A stretch of 64,000 nucleotides of DNA. Source: Seiridium cupressi. Taxonomy: Eukaryota; Ascomycota; Sordariomycetes; Amphisphaeriales; Sporocadaceae. Under the pieces are notes generated by a model, which worked only from the letters and a program-made list of their open reading frames with translations, was not told where the DNA came from and did not search any database. The stretch's first letter is position 1, and every line of letters starts with the position of its first letter. This document shows, one piece after another, positions 43,947-55,009 of this stretch. Location: assembly GCA_036674765.1 (NCBI GenBank), contig JARVKI010000005.1:496001-560000 (forward strand), given 5' to 3'. The position numbers and the translations under genes were made by a program.

Positions 43947-45318
43947 ATGCGCGTCATCATTGTCGGCGCCGGGCTTGGCGGATAGAGTGCAGGTATTTGC
44001 TTTGCACTGAAGGGACACGATGTCGAAATCCTAGAGCAGCGCGGCAGCATTGCACTAGCTGGGGGCGGGCTCAATATTCGACCCAGCGCATCCCAGATCA
44101 TGCATTCCTGGGGCTTGAAGGACGAACTGGAGCGTATCAGTGAAGACACTCCATTCAACTGCTTCCGCAGCCTTCAAACGGGTGCCGTGGCTACAGAGAC
44201 GGTGGCCACGGATATCGCCAACTACCCTGATTTGGGGACACACCGGCGTGTTCTGATGCAAGTTTTAGAGAAGCGAGCACGAGAAACTGGAGCTACCTTG
44301 ACATGCAATGCAGGTGTGGTCGGGGTTTAGGACGACGAGCCACGAGCCATTGTTATCCTACAAGACGGCAGGAAGATCCATGCTGATCTTGTCCTTGCTG
44401 CAGATGGAATCAGGTCTCGCCTGCGAAGGCAAATCTTGAGGAGTGAAGAGGGGCCATTGGAACCTAGCGTGAGTGATATTACATTGTATGGAGTCGAGAT
44501 CAGCGAAGACGTCATGAATGGCGTACCGGAACTCGAAAAGCTCAAAGAAGATGTCTACATAAACATATATATGGGTCACACTGCTTTCATCGTGAGTCGT
44601 TTCAACAGCAAACTTCACTGCCACGGTTGCCTCTTTGGAATCAAGGGAGAAACAGACCAAAAGTCTCTTTGGGACGAGAGAGGAGATATCAACTATGTTC
44701 GCGGCTTCTTCAGGAACTCGTGTCCCGAAATGCGCAAGGTATTGGAAGTAGCGAAATCGTGCGAGAGATGGCGATTGGCCGAGATGCCTGATCTGTCTCG
44801 ATGGAGTAGTGATACGGGGCGGGTCGTTCTTCTGGGAGATTCAGCGGTAGGAAGCCACCATTTGTTCTGATTCTACCTAATACTGACTTCCAATAAAGCA
44901 CGCAATGCACCCAAACGCCGCACAGGGGTTTTCGCAAATCGTGGAAGACATTGGTGTTCTCGAGTATCTCGTCACACAGAGTTCTCAAGACACAAGCATG
45001 CATGAGATCACATCCGATTGGGAACAAATTAGAATGCCTCGAGTCGAACGGATCAAACGGTGGGCGAAGGCCAATAGCGAGACCTTTATAGGTCAGCCAG
45101 CAACAGGTACAAAACAGGCGGCTGCGTGGCATGTCAAATCACTAAAGGACACAAAACCCAACATGAATGCGAACATGAATAGTTCAGCATTCTTGAAATG
45201 GGCGCAAAGTTACGATGCGATTGAAGAGGTGAGTCAAAGATTAGGTGGGAGTGAGATCGTACAGCTGACACTATCCAAGACACAAAACTTCATTCATGGG
45301 AAAAGAGCAAAACTATAA
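43947..45318 (+). pseudogene. FAD-dependent monooxygenase (salicylate hydroxylase-like) with two in-frame TAGs
   Basis: Group A flavoprotein hydroxylases add oxygen to aromatic substrates using NAD(P)H. The Rossmann start RVIIVGAGLGG is followed at once by TAG (43983-43985, codon 13), then SAGICFALKGHDVEILEQ continues. LAADGIRSRLRR (the second FAD/NADPH motif) comes after another TAG (44328-44330, codon 128). A 52-bp intron (44847-44898) joins VVLLGDSA to HAMHPNAAQG, the third FAD motif. A 51-bp segment near the end (45228-45278) may be a further intron without changing frame. Apart from the two stops, the protein of about 440 residues is collinear with the family. Both TAGs could come from CAG (Gln) by C-to-T change. 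It is convergent with the reductase, 49 bases apart. Confidence 0.78.
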
Positions 45319-45367
45319 AGTAATTGAAGATGATACAAAAACATTGAATATCTGTGCAGAACATGTA

Positions 45368-46386
45368 CTACAGGCCATTGCAATATTTCGTAATATGATC
45401 AACAGCTGCCTGCAATTCCGCTTCAGTCATCTCGGGAATGCCCAATAGCTTATTATCCGCGCTCTCGAAAGTACCACCATAGCCCTCGCCCACGCTTGCT
45501 GTGACGACGAACCCAGAAAGCGTAGGCCAGTTGAAGTTTCCCTTCTTGATGCCGTCCCAAGTGTCACTGAGGAGCTGTTCGACTAATGGTTTGCTGATAG
45601 TCCATCCATCTTCTCCGACTACCCTCTGGGCCATGGCGAGCAGTTTGTTTAGCTTCGTGGACGTATCATGCACCTTAACCTCACAGTTCTCCGTTTCTGC
45701 CAGATGCGCCAGCACACTGCAGACCGCTTTTCCAACAGTCGGCAGCGTAGTAGTACTGAAGACGCGGTCACCGCCGTCGTACAGTTGGGCGCGCTTTTCC
45801 TTGGCGTTCATAAATCCCTCTGTCAAGACCCATTCCAGCAGCGGGCCCGTAATCACCGTCGTGTAGGTGAACCCTGACGTCGAAGAGGCGGCATACTTGG
45901 CCAGCATCTTCTGCGCAGCAATCTTGTGTCGAAAGAGACGCAACGTGACGGTTTTTGGGTTGGTGGTGTCGGAGCCGTACTCGGGGGGGATGAAGCGGCG
46001 GACACCCGCCTCAACAGCCGCATCGATGAGCGGGAACTGCTTGTCAAGCGCAGGTGTCGCTATTACCGAAACAACGGCATCCTGACCCTGTAGTGCGGAA
46101 ATGAGTGATTCCTTTGAGCTATAATCCACACTTTTCACCTTGGCCGACGCTGGGAAAGTAGCGGCGCTATCATGACGGGTGAGGACTGTGACGTCGAAGT
46201 TGTGCTGGAGAAGCTGGTCTAGAATATCTGGGCCTAGTCTTCCGCTGCCCTAGAAGTGAGATGTCTATATCAGTGCCATCATCTATGTGACTGAGTTTTG
46301 AACAACAGGAGTGGCAAAAAATGATGCGAAGGAAACAATCCAGGTCTTCTTACCCCGGCCAAAGCGACTGTTCTGATAGCTCCCAT
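45368..46386 (-). CDS. NmrA-like / isoflavone reductase-family NAD(P)-binding protein
   Basis: A 304-residue atypical short-chain dehydrogenase. Exon 1 (46386-46354) holds 11 codons; a 104-bp intron (46353-46250) splits the dinucleotide-binding loop. Splicing restores VALAGGSGRLGPDIL, the glycine-rich motif. Further matches are FDVTVLTRHDSAATFP (beta2 with a basic residue suiting NADPH), QDAVVSVIATPALDKQ, RRFIPPEYGSD and FTYTTVITGPLLEW. The family includes isoflavone-type reductases and regulatory NmrA proteins, and fungal clusters often carry one as a tailoring reductase. Intact, unlike its two left-hand neighbours. Divergent from the Zn2Cys6 regulator (769 bases). Substrate unknown. Confidence 0.85.
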
Positions 46387-47155
46387 TTCCCCCGTACCAA
46401 ACCTCTAAATTTGGCGGGTACAATAAGCTCTTGGAGAATATATGTAAAAGAGTTGCGAAAGTACTCGAGAAAAGGAGGGACAGAGAAATCTTGGGAATAA
46501 GACAGTTATTGATAGTAAATCTATGATGATATAGCCTTAATGACTTAATAGAATGACACAATGTGCAAGACGAATATCTGTGTCATGTGCAAGGCAGTCT
46601 GGTTTTTATATTGATCCCAGAGGCATGTGCATCAGCACAGGCAGGAGGAACGCCGAGCTCATGACTCCGTCGCCAGTAAGCGAAAAGCCGAAATCTATTT
46701 TGTCATCTCCCTTGTCAGATGGGAGAGGCGCATTCGTCGCAAGGAAGTATTATTAAGCCCTCAAGGCTCTGAGGTACAATAAGGTAGAACGCAGACCATT
46801 TTGAGTTAGTTGGCTGTGAACGAGGAATTTATTGTTGTGTTCATAATTAACTAAACACCAATGCCATCACGATAAAAGCGACGCCAGCGATGTGGCACAG
46901 CCCACGGCGACAGGGATGGGGGACTTCAGAATTTCGAAAGACCGAACGTCCGAATGCCCGCCAACGTTCACAACGCGCTTCTCGCTTTCTCGCCAATACT
47001 GAAGATGAATGGCCGTCCCCGTTCGTTCACATTTTGAAGCCCCAGATTCTGAGTCAAACTGTGGTGCTGGATTTCTTCGTTCATATTGAGAGCGACCCCG
47101 CAATGGTCCGAGGAGTCTAGACCGGCCCTTCCACCTTGAACTGATCCAAACTGTA
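46387..47155. promoter_or_regulatory. Divergent promoter region of reductase and Zn2Cys6 regulator
   Basis: A 769-base gap between the start codons of the NmrA-like gene and the regulator. The layout suggests possible coordinated control. I did not find a clearly repeated CGG-type half-site pair that could be assigned. Confidence 0.3.
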
Positions 47156-49178
47156 ATGAGGCGTCACAATGTAGAGCGTTCTTGCCTTCGCTGCCACGAG
47201 CGCAAAGTCCGCTGCGATAAAGCGAAGCCCTGTACAAGGTGTATCCAAGCGGGGATTCCATGCCAATATCCCGGCCCCGAACGAACGAACCGCCGCACTC
47301 AAAAGACCCCGATCAATGATCGCGACAGTCCAGTGTCAGGCCAAGCACAATTGCCAAACCAGCAGCTGGTTCAGAAGCACCGGGATTTCCCCTCAGAATC
47401 AGAGCATTCCGGCGGTTTCCTGCTCCAGGATGGCAATTCCACTCGCTATATCGATGAATTTACCTTCTCGCGTGTCTTGGAGAAGGTCCGTTTACTTTAC
47501 ACGTGATGTCTCAAAATCACTGCCTGGTGCTGACCTGGCTTTCTACGCAGGAAGACGAACTGCAGTCTGCCGTTGGAACACCGGAAAGCCACCCCGGTAG
47601 CGAGAGGAACCCCATGACCATCGGCTTCGATGGTCTCCTCTCAACCCCTCACGGGCCGAGTGACAATCCCTCGTTCTTCCCGTCCCGCTGGCAAGCTGCC
47701 CAACTGTGGCAGAGCTACCTGAATAATGTCGATGGTCTGTTGAAGATACTCCACGTTCCAACAGTGCAGCCCAAGATCTTCGCTGCCATCAATAACCCAA
47801 AAGACACACCTCAGGCTGTAAATGCCCTCCTCTTCTCCATCTATTTTGCCGCCGTGACCAGTCTTCGCCCACCTTATGTAGAAGTCATTCTAGGTCAGGA
47901 CCGGTCGGTCGCGCTCGACATATACCAAAGAGGCTTAGAGGTCTCTTTGCATATGGGATCATTCCTGGACTCGCCCACCATCATTTCGCTGCAAGCAATG
48001 GCAATCTATCTAGTAAGAAAGACTTCACCTGTGACGCCCTATTTGTGGGATTCTCCCTAATGAAAGTTCTCTCGATCTAGATGTGCCGTCGACATCGTAA
48101 CAGTGGTCGGTCAGGATGGATATTAAATGGCATGTTGATGCGTGCGGCCCAGTCCATCGGACTTCACCGCGACGGTGAACACTTTAAACTTTCGCCATTC
48201 GAGTGTGAGATCCGGCGTCGACTATGGTGGCAGATCATGGGATTTGATGGACGGGTTGCAGAAGACCATGGGCTGTCCGTCGGGCCCACCGGCCGGTATG
48301 ATGGCTTCTGCGATACGAAGCTGCCTACGCACATAGACGATCGTGACATATTTCCTGAAATGACTACAGCTCCTACCTTGCAGCCACGGTGGACCGAGAT
48401 GACGCATTTCCTCGTCGGGTCTGAAATGTATCAAGCCCTGCAACAATTCAACACTATTTCCATGCAAAACGGAAACGACAAGATGATGAGACTGGAAGAG
48501 CTCTTGAATACTGTCAAAAACCGTATCAACGAGCGATATCTACAATACTGCGATGCCAACATACCCATTCAGAAATGCGCCTTCCTCCTGGGCCAGCTGC
48601 TCGCAAGCAAGTTCGAGGTGCTTGTCAAGCAGCAATATCTCCGTGGTCTCACGGCCGAGCGGTCGACCGCGCGCGCCACCGATAAGACACTCACACTCGC
48701 CCGCGAAACGATCGAGTTCGGCATCGAGATCAAAACAGATGAGCTACTAAGCAACTACCAAATCCTCTTTTCCGCTTTTACCGACTACCATCTGCTCACC
48801 TACGCACTGTGGCATCTGTGCGCACGACCCGAAGCAGCTGGAGCTGACAAGACGTGGGTTGTCGTAGACAAGCTGTTCGTACTAGCCGAGACCGAGGGCT
48901 GGCCAACGCCTGGAGCGAAGTGGAACGTGATGCGCAAGCTGAGGGAGAGGGCAGCTGGCCTTAGACAGACTCTAAATGCCCAACCTGCGGCTGGGAGCAT
49001 TACAGCAGCGAACAGCTTAGACACACTGCAACAAGTTCCGACCACGGCGGATCTGGAGCAACCTGCTCAGTCAATTTTCGACGCCACTGGCGCTGCGCCC
49101 ATGCTTGCTGATGGAATGCTTTGGGACTTTGACTCTCTCTGTTTTCCGGAATGGGGTGGGTATCCCTCGACATTCTAG
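47156..49178 (+). CDS. Zn2Cys6 fungal transcription factor
   Basis: A 629-residue zinc-cluster regulator in three exons (47156-47485, 47551-48012, 48081-49178), all joins in phase. Introns are 65 bp (GTCCGT donor, weak; CTGAC; ACGCAG) and 68 bp (GTAAGA...TCTAG). The binuclear cluster at residues 9-35 has C-x2-C-x6-C-x5-C-x2-C-x6-C (CLRCHERKVRCD, CTRCIQAGIPC), with basic HERKVRCDK for DNA contact. The fungal-specific middle region starts near 170 (LWQSYLNNVDGLLKILHVPT) and includes MLMRAAQSIGLHRDG and ECEIRRRLWWQI, the classic Fungal_trans hallmarks. The C-terminus (DGMLWDFDSLCFPEWGG) is acidic and aromatic, likely an activation region. Intact. It is a candidate local regulator of the adjacent oxidoreductases; that link is inference. 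Confidence 0.87.
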
Positions 49179-49348
49179 GCTTCGTTGCTGTCGGTGGGGA
49201 ATGGCGACAGCGGGAAAGTCTTCTCACTTCTAGTTCCAAGCATGTTTCACATACAGGATGTAATTCTTGAAAGTTTTTATAAATTGTCAACCAGAATATG
49301 ACGCTCGCCTCCGTGACTTACTGCCTAGAACTTCAGGGCACTGATCTG

Positions 49349-50445
49349 CTAACTTAGCCTCGAGAGTAAGTTTGAGAGGACTCCATGTGCGAAGTCGCCG
49401 TGTTCTCGGAACAGATTTTGAAAGTCGGCATTGCTCCACAAATCCTCCAATTTGCAAGCCGTATACATACAGAGTAGCGACCGCAGGCCATCCTGTTCTC
49501 CTCCCTTGTCAATGGTGTTATTAAAGCCATACTCGATCAGTGCGACAATGTCGGGAATTCGTTCCTCAAATACTCGGAAACACACGAGAGTGCGGTGCAA
49601 CCTTCCCAACGCTTTCTTTGCGAGGCTTTCTACATCATAGCAGTCGGCCATGGTGTAGATTCGCGCATGCGATAAAAATACCTCGGTGTGGTCAATTTCG
49701 GGCTTTGCGTTCGCTAGTATAAACTCAGTACTCATGTCGTGGAAGAGATATCTGAACTTCCTCCAGAGTTTCTCTTTTGGTGTCTCCATTGCTTCTTGTG
49801 AATACTCCTCTTCCCAGGTCAATCCCTTTTTTGCTTTCTTCTTGCTCTTCTTCCTTGACGATGATGCCCAGAAGCCGTCAAATTCAATAGGCTCTGGCTC
49901 TGGCTCGGCAATTGGGTACGTTTCCAGCACAGGGACGGGAGACTCTGGCTCAACAATCGCGTCCGTCTCTGGCGCAGGTACAGGCACATCTTGTGATATA
50001 TATTCGGCTAAGACATCTGCATCGTGCTCAATCATAGCTGATCTAGTCAGTAAGGTGTCCAAGAAGATCTCATATCGTCGGGTAGAAGCACATCGGCCAT
50101 TGCGGACTGTACCTTCAGGCTTGATCGGACTTGCGGCTTGATAGTCACCAGTGTACGCGAATTCGCAGAACCTGACGAAGGTATCCTCGTCAATATCTTC
50201 CCATACCGCGACATTGGTGAGAGCCTCTTCGAATTTCGCTGCACCGTTGCATGATCCGTTTACTGTAACATTCAGGACCTTTGACATGCTTGCAACGAGA
50301 TCGGCGTGCATGAAGAACTCTCTATGGTGAGTCCCGACGATGAATCGAAATGGCTTCGATTGCGCAATTCTATAGATTGGATTAGTGTCTTGCAAGAAAT
50401 ATCCGGATTGATGTGAACATACTCTCTATACGATAAGTTGGCCAT
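49349..50445 (-). CDS. BTB/POZ domain protein
   Basis: A 347-residue protein in two exons (50445-50423, 50369-49349) with a 53-bp intron (GTATGT, CTAAT, TATAG) joining MANLSYRE to IAQSKPFRFIVG in phase. The BTB fold spans about residues 10-100 (FRFIVGTHHREFFMHADLVA, then VWEDIDEDTFVRFCEFAYTGDY), matching fungal BTB proteins. A Pro/Glu-rich repeat near 145-170 (VPVPAPETD, EPESPVPVLETYPIAEPEPE) leads to a Lys-rich patch (RKKSKKKAKKG). A C-terminal helical region follows. Such proteins are numerous in Pezizomycotina and mostly uncharacterised; BTB folds dimerise or bind cullin 3. Convergent with the regulator, 170 bases apart. Confidence 0.82.
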
Positions 50446-51799
50446 TTTTAAGCCCCGTTGGTGGCGCGTTGTGATATTGGAGTTTGATAAAATGGAAGAA
50501 GTATGACTGAAGTTTAAGAATTTGCTCTAAGTTAGGCGGTAAAATGTACCATTCTGTTGATCTGTTTCGCAGTTGCATGCTGTTTGTCGTCGTGGCGCCA
50601 ATCAAGGCAAAATGCACCTGTCTGCTGCATGAACAATCGGCAGAGGCCAGGCCAGGCCAATGGAAGATGCCGCACGATGAGGGGTACATCACTCGATGCT
50701 TTGAGCACATCAAGGGACGAATCCAGGCAAACACAGCAGAAGGGCGGGCGAGGCATTTTCTCATGAAAGAAAGTGCCAATTATTGTGGTTTCCTCCAGTG
50801 AGTCCACCTCACGCCATCAAAATTGTTTGGACTCTCATGGCATTTTGGAAGGACCCTCTTCTAATTGGATCAACCTGTTCTGTTGGCTATCACCAGATTT
50901 TCCTTTTTTGTCTTTTCTTCTTCGACACTTTATTCAACTGTATTCCATGGTTTAGTTTGCCATTTAACTGACGGTATCGTTCGTGTAACTTTTACCGACC
51001 TGAAAGTATTATATAGAGTCTATTGAACCCAGTATATCGCGTAGGTCATGTTCGTAGAGTCGGTACCACCTCTGGCAATGTAGATATCCCTTTTCGCAGT
51101 AGTCAGGAGAGAGATCAAATGACTGATGCACGTTAGTGATACAGTAAAAAATCTCCGTACACGAGAGCAAGGGGATTGAATGGTATAATTGGCATCACAG
51201 TGTCTCAGCAAGGGTACATATACTGGAGACCGAAAATTGAACACTGAATCAGTCGGTATTCTAGTCTCACAGATATATTATACTTTCCTGGTATGCTTTG
51301 AAGGAAGGATTATATTTGGAAGTGGAACCGGCGCCCTTCACGGTTGAGTTTGGACCCTGATCACAATTCATCAGCAGGATCAGCGGGTCGGGAGCAGCAT
51401 ACGACCAGGGCTCCGGTTGCACCAATACAATCATATCTAGGTCCAATAGTATAGATGAAATGAATGGATTACCAGGAGATGCCCATCAAGGGCTTCCTGT
51501 TGAGATATCTCCTGTGAAATTTCATGTACGTACGACATGATCCATGCCTAACCCTCATCCGCGGTGATCGCGTCGGTCAACAGATGGCCGAAACAAAGAC
51601 TGGGATGAGCACCGGCAAAGTTCAAGGACATCCTCCCATCCAACTTACTGATCTGATCCCATATCAGCCCACACCAACCTCCTCCTCCTCCCTGCCTCCC
51701 ATAATGGCTTCATCGGAAGCCTTTATCTTTCGACAGATCCATTGAGGACTATATCAATGTATTAGTTGCCACCCATATTACGTCCCCATCAACTTCTCT
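50446..51799. other. Intergenic region
   Basis: About 1.35 kb between the BTB gene start and the GMC gene end. Part is the BTB promoter and part the GMC 3' untranslated region. No supported gene or repeat. Confidence 0.4.
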
Positions 51800-53561
51800 T
51801 CAAGCTGCCGTTTCGTTCGCGATTAATTCGGCTACCTGCTCCGCCAGTGCATAAAGAGGGACTTGTATATGCGCTGCCATGTTGACGGGGATGACTGAAG
51901 CATCTACCACACGAAGACCCTTTACCCCCTTAACCCTCAGTTCCGTATCTACGACCTTGCCCATTGCAGCTGTGCCGTGCAGATGGTATGCAGTACTATG
52001 GCCGGTTAGCACGGAAGTAAGACAAAAGCATGCCGATGACTTACCCTAGAGATGCGCGGACCCGCTCGTCAATGACAGCGTCTAAAGACTTGGTCGTCAA
52101 GGGCTCTGCGCCAGGTGGTGGTATTTCGCTATCTACGATTTCCCTACCAATGACCGTGGCATCGCTCACGGAGAAAGCGATGGCTTGGCGAAACATCTCA
52201 CGATGAACGTACTTATCCACCTCTGTCCCAAGATAGTTCGGGTCTACTAAAGGAGTCCCGTTGATATTGGCGGGATCGAGTTTCACCGTACCCCTAGAGG
52301 TCTGATGCAGATTGATCATCGGAAGCATGACTGCTGACCCGTCTGGAGCACCTGCATGGAGAAAGAAGAACTCCAAGAACGGCCGACTTTGCTTCAGTAA
52401 AGGATGGGTGGATGGGTCAGGTTTGACGCCCTCATCCACTTCGATTGCGCGCGCAAGGCCTTCCTTTGGTACGTCTGTAGTAGCAATGAAGTCACAAGGA
52501 GCACCCCAACCGTATTGCTTTTTTCTGAAAAGCGGATTACTTGACCCAAACGCACACGCATTTTCCGGGTTCTTCAGTTTCCAAGAGGTAGACGCAAGCG
52601 TATGATCGATGAGGTTTCTCCCTACTTCAGGTGAATCGACAAAAACTTTGATGCCATGGTTGTCTAGTTCTGCACCAGGGCCAATGCCTGACAACATGAG
52701 TATTTGTGGGGTCCGAATAGCCCCGGCGGATATTATGACCTGGCGACCGTGGAGCTCCGAAGCGTCACCCAGTTTTACACCAGTCGCGACGATGCTTCCA
52801 TCTGATTTCTCTTCAAGAAGCACTTTTTCGACCAGGGTGTTCAACTTGACAGCCACGCCGTCAATTGGGTACACGTCAGGCGCGACCTGGCGCCTGCCCC
52901 GGTCTCTATTCTCGGCTTGCTCTGCAAGACCGACTTGGTTTCCAGCGTTCCCATCAAACTGAGATATTGGCTCGACTCCCAACTCGATCCAAGAGGCGAG
53001 CACCTTCTCGCGCAAGGGGAAGGCGCGCTTTATGGAAGAGGTAGTTTGAATCACACTCGGTCCCTCATACCCGTGTTGATCAGCGTTGACCGTTGGGAAG
53101 GGATATCTTTCGCTCTTCTTCATGAAGGGGAGCAGTCCTTCATAGCCCCACCGGCTGTCGCCGACCGCCTCTCCCCAGGCATCGTAATCCCTCCGATCGC
53201 CCCGAACCCATCCGCCTGTTGCATTTAGCCATGCCTAATTTAATTGTGTACTCACGCGGAACTCACTGGCATTAATGATTGTACTACCTCCGAGCCCTTT
53301 GCCTTGGGGCAGACTCATGGCACGACCATTGACATGCGCTTGCGGGACTGTAGATATATTCCAGTCAAACTGCCCGCCGATCAGGTGCAATGGCCTTGAA
53401 GGGTCTGGCATGATGATCGCGCCATGCTTGAGCGGGTCGCCGCCGGCCTCGATGAGAATGATCTTCAGTTGCGGGTTACGCTGATGCAGGCGGCTGGCGA
53501 TGACCGTGCCGGCTAGGCCACCGCCAGCGATGATGTAGTCGTAAAACATGACGGTTGCCAA
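51800..53561 (-). CDS. GMC-family FAD oxidoreductase
   Basis: A 553-residue glucose-methanol-choline oxidoreductase in three exons (53561-53267, 53215-52045, 51995-51800), introns 51 and 49 bp, total coding length in phase. FAD-binding start is FYDYIIAGGGLAGTVIASRL. GKGLGGSTIINAS joins across intron 1 to GWVRGDRRDYDAWGE. The second GMC signature is SAGAIRTPQILMLSGIGP. Near the C-terminus TAYHLHGTAAMGK and VVDASVIPVNMAAHIQVPLY carry the catalytic His region. There is no signal peptide or covalent-FAD motif, so it is probably intracellular, unlike the secreted CDH at 14.9 kb. Fungal cluster-type GMCs oxidise alcohol groups of metabolites. Skipping the intron splits would give three apparently broken pieces; spliced, it looks intact. 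Confidence 0.87.
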
Positions 53562-54464
53562 GACTTCTTCACTGGGGTTATCGGTTGGTCTCTTCTCAGA
53601 CGGCGAATGACTTTGGAAGACCCAGAGGACAGGCTTTTAAACTGTCTGCTGTATAGCCTCTCTGCTTCTTTGTGGAGTGCGGCAGTTTCCGCGATCGCAA
53701 TGTTTTGGAACCACATATTCATAAAACATTAACGGCATGCGGCTAGTAGAAGTCATGCATAGCCATATATGGGCCATATAGTCATACGTTACCCCTATAG
53801 GATGGGAAGAATTCCGGAAATGATCTGATTTTGGCCCCGTTGTGTTTCATGAAAGGGTAGCATTGCGTGAAGCTGACGAGGGATGCTAGCCCACTGATAG
53901 GCCGAAACCGAGGCGCGGCCCGCACCTCCGCACAAACACCAAGTTATAATGCGACAAGATGCTTACATGCATCTCTTAAAGTTTCTAATGCCTTCTTTTG
54001 ATACTAACCAAAGAATTTGAGAGTCGACGCCATGCAAGACCAATGACTGGTCGTCTTGAATTCCTCGGCAGTGGCGACGATTTCCCCCATCTCTCAGTGG
54101 AACCCTACCCAAACCCGCTTCTGACTCGCTACATTACCTACAATGTACCCAACGCTCCCGTCTCGGCGACATGTCCGCCACGTCCTATCGCCCAAAATGT
54201 GCGATGAGTAGTTCCTACGAAATCATTCAGATTCTGCTAGGGCCCTTCAAGATGTCGCGGCGCTCAATAACCATGCATTGAGTGTGTGCATTGCACTTCA
54301 AGCAGTTGGGCATGACGCTAGGCACTGGACAATAAATTATATGGCATCCTTGCTAGCAGAACAGGAACAGCAGCCCGACGTCTTGGCCAAAAGATATGCC
54401 TCAACGAACCTTATATGCGCTACGGTCATGTTAGCGGTGCAATTCGCTGAGATTGTCGAATACC
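53562..54464. other. Intergenic region with weak plus-strand frames
   Basis: About 900 bases. On the plus strand a frame beginning MTGRLEFLGSGDDFPHL (about 54040-54207) and a second helical frame (to 54478: LSVCIALQAVGHDARHWTIN, then SLLAEQEQQPDVLAKRYA) look faintly coding and might be two exons. I could not find a splice that keeps phase, and the end would overlap the DUF3237 stop by a few bases. Left uncalled. Confidence 0.25.
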
Positions 54465-55009
54465 TTACTCAAATATAACCTCACTTCCTCGCCACATACA
54501 AGTGCCTATCCAAAGTTCAAAATTCATCATCTCCGCATACCGTGGATCGCTGGTCCTCATGGTTATGAGGGTCCGATGCCTGTACTGTCTCGGATCGATA
54601 GACTGAGCCTGGATTGGGTCTTTCAGGGCATTCATCACCGCTTCCGGTCCTGTCCGAAAGCCGCGTGCCTTGCACTCAATACTGCCCGAGCGTGAGTGAT
54701 ACTCGACGGAGGTGTCGGTTGATAACTCACAATGCTGGTATCTCGTCGACGGTTTTCAACTTGAACGTCGACTCAATCTGCGTACCTTGGGATCTACCAG
54801 CCTCCATCTCGGTACTATCTTGCCCGCCGCCCTAAGGGTGAAATCAAAACAGGTCAGCTTGTTGATGTGAACATATCAAGGACAGTCCTTACCACCACAC
54901 TTCCGCTCCCGATGCTGCCGGACCAAACACCTTCAGTAAAGGTAGTCCACTGTTTAGACCCGGATCCCACGGCCATTGTCGCCACATTGGAGTTCAGCAC
55001 TACTTTCAT
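54465..55009 (-). CDS. DUF3237-family protein
   Basis: Three exons (55009-54893, 54831-54731, 54681-54465) with introns of 61 and 49 bp give 144 residues in continuous phase, close to the usual length of about 150. The order of elements fits DUF3237 barrel proteins: KQWTTFTEGVWSGSIGSGSV, then GGGQDSTEM, an ESTFKLKTVDE strand, PAFIECKARGFRTGP, RYAEMMNFELWIG and a final RGSEVIFE. DUF3237 proteins lack a settled activity; several sit in fungal metabolic clusters. The 5' end is uncertain: the frame is open to about 55096 with family-like residues (PPPQLEGDFR), so a short upstream exon may exist. It follows the GMC gene on the same strand, 0.9 kb away. Confidence 0.68.

Noticed and set aside
43947..45318. 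TAG reassignment or programmed readthrough in the monooxygenase
   Set aside because: Intact genes in the same window terminate at TAG, and the adjacent transporter is independently broken by frameshifts.
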